Source: a virus
Virus record (IMG/VR): IMGVR_UViG_3300046694_000291
Span: 20,107-84,106 of that record
DNA length: 64,000 nucleotides
Direction: 5' to 3' (one strand)
The translations under genes and the position numbers were made by a program. Below the pieces are notes generated by a model. The model did not search any database. It was not told the origin of the DNA and saw only the letters and a list, made by a program, of their open reading frames with translations. Position 1 is the first letter of the stretch; every line of letters starts with the position of its first letter. Below, in pieces: positions 21,807 to 30,605 of the stretch.

Positions 21807-22402
21807 TGATCAACAACCTGCTCTACCTCGTGGGCCCGCCGGGCGTCGGCAAGTCCACCGTCGCCCGGGAGCTGACCTCCGGCTGGGACAAGGAGGTGAT
21901 GCGCTCGGTCCCCGTGCCGCACACCCGGCTGCTGCACCCCAGCACGCGCCGGATGCTCGGGCTGGAGCTGGGCGTGCCCCGGGAGCAGTTCCCCGGCACC
22001 GACACCCTCGCCATGGACATCTCGCCCCGCGCGCTCGCCTTCCTGTCCACGGTGCTCGCCCCGTTCGCCCTCGGAGAGGGCTCACGGCTGGCTACGCGGC
22101 CGTTTCTGGGCGAGCTGGCACGGGCGGGCGTCGCAGTCACGCTCGTGCGCCTGACGGCAGACGAGGAGCTCCTCACCGCGCGCTGGCAGGGCCGGGGAGC
22201 CAAGCAGAACCCGAGCTGGCGCAAGGGCGCGGCCACGCGGTCCGACCGGCTGGCCGACTGGTTCCTCACCCAGACCTCGGAGCACCGCACCGGCTTCCGC
22301 ACCTACCTCGACCTCGACGCCACCGAGGCCACCCCGGCCGAGCTGGCCGACAGCATCCGGGACCGCTTCCCTCTCATCGACCTGAGAGAATCAGCGGCAT
22401 GA
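21806..22402 (+). CDS. P-loop kinase, candidate hydroxymethyl-base DNA kinase
   Basis: 198 residues from ATG 21806. It has a clean Walker A (GPPGVGKST, residues 10-18) after a hydrophobic strand, a middle VTLVRLTADEELLTARWQGR resembling the LID region of AAA-like/adenylate-kinase-type kinases, and a C-terminal YLDLDATEATPAELA typical of small nucleotide kinases. In phage hypermodification clusters such a kinase phosphorylates the 5-hydroxymethyl base in DNA before transfer. That function is inferred from the TET/JBP, transferase and PLP neighbours. Confidence 0.65.
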   Translation: MINNLLYLVGPPGVGKSTVARELTSGWDKEVMRSVPVPHTRLLHPSTRRMLGLELGVPREQFPGTDTLAMDISPRALAFLSTVLAPFALGEGSRLATRPFLGELARAGVAVTLVRLTADEELLTARWQGRGAKQNPSWRKGAATRSDRLADWFLTQTSEHRTGFRTYLDLDATEATPAELADSIRDRFPLIDLRESAA

Positions 22403-22605
22403 TTCGACGAGCCGTGTTCGTGCTGCTGTCCCCGGCGGTGTTCCTGCCGTTCGGGCTGCTGGCCGTGTGGTCGGGGCTGCGCAGCGTCGGGTGGTGGCTG
22501 AGCACCGGGGTGTGGAAGCTCCCCGAAGAGTTGCCGCCGTCCCGCCTCGACGCGCTGGGTGTCCGGGTCTGGAACAGGCTCTCCTCCTGGACGGAGGCTT
22601 CATGA
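22399..22605 (+). CDS. small membrane protein (68 residues)
   Basis: ATG 22399 (ATGA overlap) opens a frame with a hydrophobic N-terminus (residues 5-35, VFVLLSPAVFLPFGLLAVW then WWL) and a soluble C-terminus rich in Trp. One or two membrane segments are predicted. The stop overlaps the TET/JBP-like start. Function unknown. Confidence 0.55.
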   Translation: MIRRAVFVLLSPAVFLPFGLLAVWSGLRSVGWWLSTGVWKLPEELPPSRLDALGVRVWNRLSSWTEAS

Positions 22606-23495
22606 TCAGCATCCGTGCCCGCACCCGGGTCCCCCAGGCAGAGCTGGACCTCAAGGTCGGCAAGGTGCTCGGCCCGGACAGCTTCAACGTTCTCATGACC
22701 GGGCCGACCCGCGTCCTCCAGCCCAACGGCAAGCTGCTGTGCGTCTACCTGCCGGGGGCGATGAAGGGCTTCGTCACCGAGGAGCAGTACCAGATCCTCC
22801 ACGGCCTGCGCAGCCAGATGACCAACGCCCGGGGCGCGGCGTCCGGGTCGACCGCTGTGCGCGCCGGAGCGCAGAAGCGGCAGTACTACATGCACGTCAG
22901 TAGCAACATCATCGGGGCCATCGACCCCATCAGCACGTACAAGTACTGCCGCCTGACCTCCTGGACCGGCGCGAACCTGCCGAGCTGGAAGGCGCTCCAG
23001 CCCGCCCTTAAGCGGGTGGGCGACCAGCTCCACACCCACGTGCCGGAGCGGTACGACGCGCAGATGGAGGAGATCGAGCAGACGCACCCGGACTGGGTCG
23101 TACCCGGCACCCCGTTCACCACCATCACGGTCAACAACACCTACCCGACCGGCATGCACACCGACAAAGGCGACCTCGACAAGGGCCTGAGCACGATCTT
23201 CACCCTGCGCCGGGGCAGCTACACCGGGGGCACCTTCCTCTTCCCCGAGTTCCGCATCGGGGTCGACATGCAGGACAACGACCTGATCCTGATGGACGCG
23301 CACCAGTGGCACGCCAACACGGCCATCACCTGCGCCTGCGGCCGTAAGGTCACCCGGTACTGCGAGGAGTGCGGGGCCGAGCGGATCAGCGTGGTGAGCT
23401 ACATGCGCACCAACATGACCCGCTGCGCGAGCGAGGCAGAGGAGATCAAAAGGGCCCAGGATCACCGCGAGAAGTTCAAGGGCGCGGGCCGTTAG
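22602..23495 (+). CDS. TET/JBP-like 2-oxoglutarate/Fe(II) dioxygenase
   Basis: 297 residues from ATG 22602. The core has the double-stranded beta-helix iron site: YPTGMHTDKGD (His186-x-Asp188), GGTFLFPEFRIGVDMQDNDLIL (cut here), HQWHAN (His237), and a C-terminal RISVVSYMR with the 2OG-binding Arg. Between His237 and that Arg is a four-cysteine insert (C244, C246, C254, C257), probably a zinc knuckle. TET/JBP proteins oxidise the methyl of thymine or 5-methylcytosine in DNA. It closes the cluster begun at 17219 and precedes a possible terminase gene. Confidence 0.75.
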   Translation: MISIRARTRVPQAELDLKVGKVLGPDSFNVLMTGPTRVLQPNGKLLCVYLPGAMKGFVTEEQYQILHGLRSQMTNARGAASGSTAVRAGAQKRQYYMHVSSNIIGAIDPISTYKYCRLTSWTGANLPSWKALQPALKRVGDQLHTHVPERYDAQMEEIEQTHPDWVVPGTPFTTITVNNTYPTGMHTDKGDLDKGLSTIFTLRRGSYTGGTFLFPEFRIGVDMQDNDLILMDAHQWHANTAITCACGRKVTRYCEECGAERISVVSYMRTNMTRCASEAEEIKRAQDHREKFKGAGR

Positions 23496-23516
23496 CGTTC
23501 CTGGGAGGTTAGGATC

Positions 23517-24155
23517 ATGGTCACTCCGTACGACTCCGCCGATCATGCCCGGGTAGAAGCCCGCAGGTGGAAGGCCATCTCTCTGGCCAACCGGGGTCTC
23601 ACGCACCGCATGGTCGCCGAGCAGATGGAGGCTGACTACGCGCCGGGCCTCTCCCTGGAGCAGCGCACCGCTCAGGTGAGCGTCGACATCACCCGAGCGC
23701 TCAAGGTCTACCGCAAGCGCGTGGACCAGGGCATCGAGGAGAAGCTCACCGCCGCGACCCTGCGCCTCAACGAGGTCCGCCGTCGGCTGTACGCGGTCAT
23801 CGTGGCGGAGCACTACGTGCTCTACCAGGGCGAGATCGTCAAGGACAAGGAGGGCCGCCCTCTCCGGGACCACGGTCCCGTGCTCGCGGCGCTCGCTCAG
23901 CTCCGTGCCCTGGAGGAGCAGCAGGCCAAGCTGGAGGGCACCAACGCCCGGGAGAAGATCGATGTCGCGCTCGGCCGCCGGGTCGAGGAGGAGGCCACGG
24001 ACGTGGTCGAGGCGATCCTCGCCGGATTCAGTGCCGTGCCCGAGCTGGAGCCCGCCGTACGGCAGCGCGTGCTGGAGGCCGCCGGTGCGCACCTGCGCGC
24101 CCTGGAGGCTGGGCCGGGCGACGACGGGATTACGGACGCGGAGATCGTGGAATAG
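23517..24155 (+). CDS. possible small terminase subunit
   Basis: 212 residues from ATG 23517 with GGGAGGTTAGGATC upstream. The N-terminus contains a likely HTH (KAISLANRGLTHRMVAEQMEAD), followed by long charged helices (residues 55-150) suited to oligomerisation, and an acidic end (DDGITDAEIVE). This layout fits small terminase subunits. The large terminase lies 3 kb downstream, not adjacent, so the assignment is tentative. A strong hairpin terminator follows. Confidence 0.45.
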   Translation: MVTPYDSADHARVEARRWKAISLANRGLTHRMVAEQMEADYAPGLSLEQRTAQVSVDITRALKVYRKRVDQGIEEKLTAATLRLNEVRRRLYAVIVAEHYVLYQGEIVKDKEGRPLRDHGPVLAALAQLRALEEQQAKLEGTNAREKIDVALGRRVEEEATDVVEAILAGFSAVPELEPAVRQRVLEAAGAHLRALEAGPGDDGITDAEIVE

Positions 24156-24169
24156 ACCGGGAGTCAACA

Positions 24170-24208
24170 GGCCCTGGACGGTCACCCATGCCCCGTCCAG
24201 GGCCTTCG
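24170..24208 (+). terminator. terminator after the modification cluster
   Basis: A perfect 12-bp stem (24170-24181 with 24193-24204, GGCCCTGGACGG) and 11-nt loop followed by TTCGTCT, 15 nt after the stop at 24155. Confidence 0.75.
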
Positions 24209-24270
24209 TCTGCGGTATACCTATACCAGCTCCCCGCAGCCCGGAATGTCTGATTTAGTAAAACCACTCC

Positions 24271-24400
24271 CTGACCTGGGTGACTGCGAACTCGGAGTGG
24301 GTGGCCCAGGCGTACCACCGGGCTCAAGTTCCCTCCTGAGAAGGGAACCTCGTCCCCTCGCTACTCTACGGACCGGTAACCAGGGCCAGTTGTTACGCTC
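24271..24400 (+). repeat. conserved structured intergenic element, copy B
   Basis: Same element as at 17041. GAACT (24288-24292) pairs with AGTTC (24327-24331), GGTGG with CCACC inside, then GTTCCCT/AGGGAAC as a second hairpin, and the 13-mer CTACGGACCGGTA at 24366-24378. TGTTACGCTCCGGAC and CCCGTATAAG follow before the leader of the gene at 24450. An extra TTTAGTAAAA site lies at 24254. Confidence 0.6.
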
Positions 24401-24449
24401 CGGACCCGTATAAGCATGTCAACCGATGTATGACCGAGGAAGGCAGACC

Positions 24450-24758
24450 ATGAGCGAAGTGCCCGGGTTCCACTACCCGTCCGAGACCGAGCGGGACCCG
24501 GTCCTGCCCCGGACCATGGGCGACCCGATCGTCCTGTCCGAGCCGCAGTACGAGGAGATCACCGCCGAGAGGGAGCAGGTCGACCTGGAGCCGTTCCGGG
24601 ACTTCGAGTTCGACCTCCAGACCAACCGCCTGCGCGTGGCCGGGTACAGCCCCGAGGAGGCGGCCGAGATGCTGCGCATCTACCGCGAGCACCTCCGGCT
24701 CATGGCCGAGAACGCGCAGCTCTTCATGGCCGAACTGTCCCAGGCGGCAGAGACGTGA
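24450..24758 (+). CDS. unknown acidic protein (102 residues)
   Basis: ATG 24450 follows GACCGAGGAAGGCAGACC. The sequence is helical, acidic and Glu-rich (PQYEEITAEREQVDLEPFRDF; EEAAEMLRIYREHLRLMAENAQLF). The same arrangement (structured element, leader, small acidic protein) occurs at 17041-17476. No family recognised. Confidence 0.6.
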   Translation: MSEVPGFHYPSETERDPVLPRTMGDPIVLSEPQYEEITAEREQVDLEPFRDFEFDLQTNRLRVAGYSPEEAAEMLRIYREHLRLMAENAQLFMAELSQAAET

Positions 24759-24782
24759 CCTCCATGTTTGGCCGGACACCGG

Positions 24783-24793
24783 TTTAGGTAAAT
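24783..24793 (+). promoter_or_regulatory. TTTAGGTAAAT motif before the LuxR-like regulator
   Basis: Identical to the site at 17149. A TTTGGC hexamer lies upstream of the TAAATA end, which would permit a sigma-70-like promoter reading (TTTGGC, about 16 nt, TAAATA). It is 31 nt upstream of the in-frame ATG 24824. Confidence 0.4.
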
Positions 24794-24853
24794 ACTCACC
24801 AGTGTCCCGGGCCGCAGGAGGCGATGACCTTGCGGAGGTCGGTGACCACAACA

Positions 24854-24892
24854 GATGCCCTCGGGGGCAAGAGGCCCGGGGGCATCTTCCAA
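24854..24892 (+). terminator. attenuator-like hairpin ahead of the regulator start
   Basis: A 12-bp stem (24854-24865 with 24875-24886, one G-U pair) with a 9-nt loop, followed by TTCCAATT. It lies between the promoter-like motif and ATG 24914, in or after a possible leader frame that begins at 24824. Confidence 0.45.
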
Positions 24893-24913
24893 TTCCCGCC
24901 CAAGGACCATCCG

Positions 24914-26816
<1,903 letters not shown>

Positions 26817-26833
26817 TCTGGCCGTGCTCACTC

Positions 26834-26868
26834 CGCAGCCCCGGGGAAGTCCACGCTCCGGGGCTGCG
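26834..26868 (+). terminator. terminator after the Rpf/NlpC gene
   Basis: A perfect 11-bp stem CGCAGCCCCGG (26834-26844) with 26858-26868 and a 13-nt loop, 18 nt after the stop. Confidence 0.75.
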
Positions 26869-26879
26869 CCGTGTCCCGG

Positions 26880-26909
26880 TTGAATTGACCAGACCGGCAC
26901 TGCTAACCT
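26880..26909 (+). promoter_or_regulatory. sigma-70-like promoter for the candidate RNA
   Basis: TTGAAT (26880-26885), 18-nt spacer, TAACCT (26904-26909). The predicted start is near 26916, just at the beginning of a run of stable hairpins and with no good reading frame behind it. Confidence 0.45.
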
Positions 26910-26915
26910 CGCCCC

Positions 26916-27190
26916 AACGAGCGGGGGCACTCGCTCGGGGCGTGACGGAAGGCTGCTATGCGGAACGGCGGCCGAACGTGCGACCGGCGGAAGACAACCG
27001 CCCGGGTGGCTGGCCAACGGTGATCCACCCCGGCGGGACGAGGGTAGCGCCTCGGAATCTGTGCCTTCGCAGGCTAACGGTTGACCTGGATCTTCGCCTT
27101 GAACCCGAGGGCCGCGATCCAGTGGAGGTGGAATCCTCCCACCCACACAACCCCCGGCGCTGGGATCTTGCCCAGCTCACCGGGGGCTTC
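26916..27190 (+). ncRNA. candidate structured noncoding RNA upstream of the large terminase
   Basis: The 490-nt gap between the Rpf/NlpC gene and the terminase has no convincing reading frame. After the promoter-like site come hairpins at 26918-26937 (GAGCG/CGCTC), about 27002-27034 (GGGTGG/CCACCC), 27086-27122 (perfect CTGGATC/GATCCAG), 27122-27141 (GGAGG/CCTCC), then a terminator-like double stem 27151-27186. Promoter, stacked helices and terminator make a RNA of about 275 nt plausible. It could instead be a packaging (cos/pac) region, being next to the terminase. I cannot match it to a known RNA family. Confidence 0.45.
27151..27186 (+). terminator. strong hairpin at the end of the candidate RNA
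   Basis: The outer stem CCCCCGG/CCGGGGG encloses an inner stem GCTGGG/CCCAGC; CTTCGTGTG follows. It separates the candidate RNA from the terminase transcript. Confidence 0.65.
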
Positions 27191-27308
27191 GTGTGTCCGG
27201 GCAGGCCCGAGACCCCGCACTGTCCGGACAGCGACGAGGTCTCTTCGCTCGGGAGGCGCACGGCTCTGCCGGGCCGACCCTCACGATCCGTCGAGCATAC
27301 TGAGCCCC

Positions 27309-28676
27309 ATGAATGATCGTGCGCAGCGGGGACGTCAGGCCGGAGAGCGGCTCCTGATGCACGCGCGCACCCTGACCGAGCCCCGCTGGACCCCCCTGCC
27401 GCACCAGGTGCCGCCCACGGGCGACTGGTACGGCTGGATGCTCCTGGCAGGGCGAGGAGCCGGGAAGACCGACGCCTGCGCCCGCTACGTGCACGAACAC
27501 GTCAACGGACCGGCCTGTCTCCCGGGGCCCGTCCCCCACTGGGTCGGCATCATCGCCCCGACCCTGGGGGACGCGGCTACCGCTTGCTTCAGCGGTCCCT
27601 CGGGACTCAGTGCCCACTCCCCGGACGCCAAGATGATCAACACCACCGGCGGCACGGTCATCAAATGGCCCAACGGCTCGGTCGCCAAGCTCTTCGGTGC
27701 CCACACCCCGGAGGACGTGGAGCGCCTGCGCGCCGGTGGCAACCGTTGCCTCGCCTGGCTGGAGGAGATGGCCGCCTGGCGCTACCTCGACGACGCCTGG
27801 GCGCAGATGCGGTTCGGGCTCCGCTCGGGCCGCCGCCCGCACTGGATCGCCTCCACCACTCCCAAGCCCCGGCCGCTCATCAAGAAGATCGCCACCGGCG
27901 GGTACCGGAACGTGGTCAAGACCCACGCGTCCATGTACGACAACCCGCACATCCAGCCCGAGCTGAAGCAGGCGCTGGAGGAGGAGTACGCGGACACCGA
28001 CCTCGGCCGTCAGGAGCTGTACGCCGAGATCCTCGACGAGGACTCGAAGGCGCTCTGGACCCGGCAGTGGCTCAACACCTCGCGCATCCCCGTCGGCACC
28101 GAGCTGCCCCGGCTCGTGCGCGTCTCCGTGGGCGTGGACCCGAGCGGCGGCGCCGGGGAGCAGGGCATCGTCGTCGTCGGCAAGGCCATGCAGGAGTACG
28201 AGCGCGAAGGTGGCAAGAAGTCCACCCTCGCCCACGGCTACGTCCTCGGCGACCGCACCGTCCACCTCAAGCCCGAGGGCTGGGGCATGGCAGCGGTCAA
28301 GGCGGCGGTGGAGTTCGAGGCCGACGACATCGCGGTGGAGATCAACTACGGCGGGGAGATGGCCATCTCGACCATCCGGGCCGCCGCCGACAACATGGGC
28401 ATCAACATCCCGATCAAGATGGTGCGCGCCACCCGGGGCAAGCAGGTCCGCGCCCAGCCGGTCAGCGCGCTCACGTCGCAGAACCGCTGGCACCTGGTCG
28501 GGGTCATGCCCGAGCTGGAGGACCAGCTCTGCACCTGGTACCCCGAGCTGGACTGGTCGCCCGACCGGCTCGACGCGATGGTCTGGCCCGCGTGGCACAA
28601 CCGGATCGTCAAGCTGACCGCGACCACCGTCATCAGCTCCGGCGGCATGTCCGCCATGTCCCGCTCCGTTGGCTGA
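27309..28676 (+). CDS. terL: large terminase subunit
   Basis: 455 residues from ATG 27309. ATPase: Walker A LLAGRGAGKT (about 47-56), adenine-motif-like PLPHQVPP before it, Walker B CLAWLEEMAAW with the catalytic Glu pair, and a coupling STT (ASTTPKPRPL). Nuclease: VSVGVDPSGG (first Asp), VEINYGGE (second acid) and a late SPDRLDAMVWPAW (third acid). It powers DNA packaging into the prohead. The gap upstream holds a candidate RNA and a strong terminator, so it must be transcribed from a promoter in 27190-27308 (CATACT at 27296 is a possible -10). Confidence 0.9.
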   Translation: MNDRAQRGRQAGERLLMHARTLTEPRWTPLPHQVPPTGDWYGWMLLAGRGAGKTDACARYVHEHVNGPACLPGPVPHWVGIIAPTLGDAATACFSGPSGLSAHSPDAKMINTTGGTVIKWPNGSVAKLFGAHTPEDVERLRAGGNRCLAWLEEMAAWRYLDDAWAQMRFGLRSGRRPHWIASTTPKPRPLIKKIATGGYRNVVKTHASMYDNPHIQPELKQALEEEYADTDLGRQELYAEILDEDSKALWTRQWLNTSRIPVGTELPRLVRVSVGVDPSGGAGEQGIVVVGKAMQEYEREGGKKSTLAHGYVLGDRTVHLKPEGWGMAAVKAAVEFEADDIAVEINYGGEMAISTIRAAADNMGINIPIKMVRATRGKQVRAQPVSALTSQNRWHLVGVMPELEDQLCTWYPELDWSPDRLDAMVWPAWHNRIVKLTATTVISSGGMSAMSRSVG

Positions 28677-28844
28677 GGTGACCGACGCCTGGCCCGGGGT
28701 CATCGCCGCACCACCACGCGCCAGCTCGCCCGGACCAGACGGAGCGGCCAAGATCACCTGTAAGGGCCGGGCGTCCCCGGCGACCGCTCTTTGCTTCCGG
28801 CCCCTCGGGTTGGTGACCCTACTCACCGGACATGCCGAGCAGGA

Positions 28845-28850
28845 TAACCT
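28845..28850 (+). promoter_or_regulatory. -10 box of a possible leaderless transcript
   Basis: TAACCT ends 7 nt before ATG 28858, the spacing expected for a transcript beginning at the start codon, as is common in actinobacteria. No matching -35 was found. A GGTGA...TCACC inverted repeat lies at about 28812-28827. Confidence 0.35.
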
Positions 28851-28857
28851 AAATGCC

Positions 28858-29043
28858 ATGACGCTGTCCCTGTCACTGACCACGGTCCTCACCGTGTTCC
28901 TGCTCGGGTTTCTGCTGCACCGGCACGCCTCGGTGCGTATCGCTGCCGTCGGCTGTTTCGTGCTCGGGGTGCTGGTCTCGGCGAACCCGGTAGTCCACTC
29001 CGTGGTGCATACTCTCGACGGAGTATTCAGCTCCGTCACGTGA
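28858..29043 (+). CDS. two-span membrane protein, possible holin component
   Basis: 61 residues from ATG 28858. The frame is open to 28669, but the upstream 63 codons look non-coding. Two hydrophobic segments (about 3-20 and 27-45) are separated by HRHAS; the C-terminus carries HSVVHTLDG. Size and topology suit a small holin or antiholin, and the next gene is another small membrane protein. Function is not proven. Confidence 0.55.
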   Translation: MTLSLSLTTVLTVFLLGFLLHRHASVRIAAVGCFVLGVLVSANPVVHSVVHTLDGVFSSVT

Positions 29044-29061
29044 CCCCAGGAGGGGACCGAG

Positions 29062-29433
29062 ATGTTCAAGCTCTTCAACCGCGAGCAGGTGGTGTACCTC
29101 GCCATCATCGCGGCGGCGGCTCAGGTGCTCACCTCGTATGGGTTCGACTGGTCCGGCAAGGTCCAGGGCATCGCGACCGCCATCGTCGTGTTCGTGTTCG
29201 CCGTCGGCAACGCAGTCGTCGTGCATGACGGAGCCATCGCCCTGGCGACCGGCGTGCTCAACGCCCTGTTCGCGCTCTTCGCCGCGTTCAACCTGGACTG
29301 GACCGCCACCCATCAGACGGCGATCGTCGGCTTCGTGACCCTGGCGATCGGGTTCTTCACCCGGCAGGTGGTCACGAACCCCACCCCGGCAAAGGTGTCC
29401 CCGGCGGGCAAGCTCGTCGACCACGCCGCCTGA
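29062..29433 (+). CDS. holin-like membrane protein
   Basis: 123 residues from ATG 29062 with AGGAGGGGACCGAG upstream. Three to four hydrophobic segments (about 11-26, 34-53, 58-75, 85-100) rich in Ala, Val and Phe, with short polar ends and a soluble C-terminal tail (NPTPAKVSPAGKLVDHAA). The topology and length match actinophage holin-type proteins. It is followed by a terminator. Assignment as holin is by topology only; further membrane proteins next to the endolysin (55927, 56428) are competing candidates. Confidence 0.6.
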   Translation: MFKLFNREQVVYLAIIAAAAQVLTSYGFDWSGKVQGIATAIVVFVFAVGNAVVVHDGAIALATGVLNALFALFAAFNLDWTATHQTAIVGFVTLAIGFFTRQVVTNPTPAKVSPAGKLVDHAA

Positions 29434-29452
29434 GTGCAACCGCCACGTCCGT

Positions 29453-29484
29453 CCGGGCATCCTCTCCAGTAGCGGGATGCCCGG
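29453..29484 (+). terminator. hairpin terminator
   Basis: A perfect 10-bp stem CCGGGCATCC (29453-29462) with 29475-29484, 20 nt after the stop of the holin-like gene. Confidence 0.7.
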
Positions 29485-29538
29485 CCAGCGACCACCTCCA
29501 CCCGCTCCGTCGGGTGTCCCGCCCACAGAAAGAAGATC

Positions 29539-29793
29539 ATGGAAGCGCTCGTTTTCATCTCGGGGTTCATCGGCTTGTTCGTCCTCTGCTTCGCGCTGGC
29601 CCTCTGGGCTCGTCTCTGGAGCACGCTCGGTGCGCACCGCCGGGCCATGTATGCCCTGCACAACCGCCTGGAGCTGGACCGACTGGACAGGCTGTCCGGC
29701 CGGGCACGGGGCCTCGCGGCTGAGCAGTCCGGCTCGATCCCGTCGCAGGAGAGCCCGCACGCCCGCTGGAACCTGCCGGGGGACGGTCAGTGA
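29539..29793 (+). CDS. one-span membrane protein with soluble tail
   Basis: 84 residues from ATG 29539 (AGAAAGAAGATC upstream). Residues 4-28 are hydrophobic (VFISGFIGLFVLCFALALW), then a basic/helical cytoplasmic region (HRRAMYALHNRLELDRLDRLSG). The stop overlaps the next GTG. It resembles a spanin-like or anchor protein in shape but has no lipobox. Function unknown. Confidence 0.55.
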   Translation: MEALVFISGFIGLFVLCFALALWARLWSTLGAHRRAMYALHNRLELDRLDRLSGRARGLAAEQSGSIPSQESPHARWNLPGDGQ

Positions 29794-30194
29794 CCTGGTT
29801 CGTGTTCGTGCTCATGTGCCTGGCCGCCTACCGGCTCACGCGCCTGATCGTCAAGGACACCTTCCCGCCGGTGCTGTGGCTGCGGGACCGGCTGGTCGGC
29901 GGATGGCGTCCGTTGACGGAGCCGGAGCAGGAGACGGTGAGTCGGCAGCCCGGCGGGAATCAGCCGTTCCCGCTTACGAAGCAGGGGGACCGGACACTCC
30001 GCTGGAACACACGGCGTCCTTGGTCCCCGTACTGGCTGGCCGAGCTATTGAGCTGTCCGTGGTGCGCCTCGGCCTACGTCTCCGGCGGGCTCACGGCGGC
30101 CGTGGACGCGTTCTACGGCATCCCCGTCCCCTGGCTGGTGGGCCCGGCCGTGTGGGCCGTCTCCGCCGTCCTCGCGAGCAGGGAGTGGGCGTGA
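29790..30194 (+). CDS. DUF1360-like membrane protein
   Basis: 134 residues from GTG 29790. It begins with a hydrophobic segment (FVFVLMCLAAYRLTRLIV), has a charged loop, then ELLSCPWCASAYVSG, the CPWC motif typical of DUF1360 proteins, and two further hydrophobic segments near the end. DUF1360 members occur in Firmicute spores and in phages with unknown function. Overlaps on both sides (GTGA) show operon coupling. Confidence 0.7.
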   Translation: MTWFVFVLMCLAAYRLTRLIVKDTFPPVLWLRDRLVGGWRPLTEPEQETVSRQPGGNQPFPLTKQGDRTLRWNTRRPWSPYWLAELLSCPWCASAYVSGGLTAAVDAFYGIPVPWLVGPAVWAVSAVLASREWA

Positions 30195-30487
30195 GCATCC
30201 GCACTCTCCTGGAGCATGTCGGCCTCGACCTCCAGGGCAAGGACATCGAAGTCAGCGGGCACCTGGTCGACCTGTCTCCCCACGGCCGATGCTTCCATGA
30301 CCACGATCATCTCGGACCGTGCCTGGCGCCGGATCATCGGACCTGCGGTCCGGTGGTCGCCCGTATCCGCACAGCCGCTGGAAACTGGATCCGGCTGTGC
30401 CGGACCGATCTGGACGCCTGGTTCGATGCGGCTGATTCAGGTGATCTCGAAGAGCCCGCAGCTATCCGGTGGACGGAGAGTCACTGA
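30191..30487 (+). CDS. unknown protein (98 residues)
   Basis: It starts at GTG 30191 in a GTGA overlap. The sequence has a short helix, a His/Cys-rich middle (HGRCFHDHDHLGPCLAPDHRTCG) that may bind metal, and IRLCRTDLDAWF near the end. No family recognised. It is part of a chain of small genes between the holin-like protein and the methyltransferase. Confidence 0.5.
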   Translation: MSIRTLLEHVGLDLQGKDIEVSGHLVDLSPHGRCFHDHDHLGPCLAPDHRTCGPVVARIRTAAGNWIRLCRTDLDAWFDAADSGDLEEPAAIRWTESH

Positions 30488-30597
30488 TGCCCGACTGGGC
30501 CCTGGTCACCATCGGAGCGGTCGGCGGAGCCGTCACCGCGCTGTCCCTCGCATACGTCGGCCTGGTCTGGTACCTCAACCGCGACAATCACCTGTAG
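30487..30597 (+). CDS. 36-residue one-span membrane peptide
   Basis: ATG 30487 in a TGATG overlap. The 36 codons encode a single hydrophobic helix (about residues 5-30, VTIGAVGGAVTALSLAYVGL) with a short polar end. An ATP-synthase-stub-like shape without any motif. Function unknown. Confidence 0.5.
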   Translation: MPDWALVTIGAVGGAVTALSLAYVGLVWYLNRDNHL

Positions 30598-30605
30598 GAG
30601 ACCCC

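Noticed and set aside
27120-27145. A tRNA suggested by GGAGGTGGAATCCTCC
   Set aside because: The segment looks like a T arm, but no acceptor, D or anticodon arm with suitable spacing is present; it is better read as one hairpin of the candidate noncoding RNA.
28669-28857. N-terminal extension of the membrane protein at 28858 from ATG 28669
   Set aside because: The 63 extra codons are Pro/Ala/Gly-rich without domain character, whereas the -10 box and the hydrophobic start fit ATG 28858.
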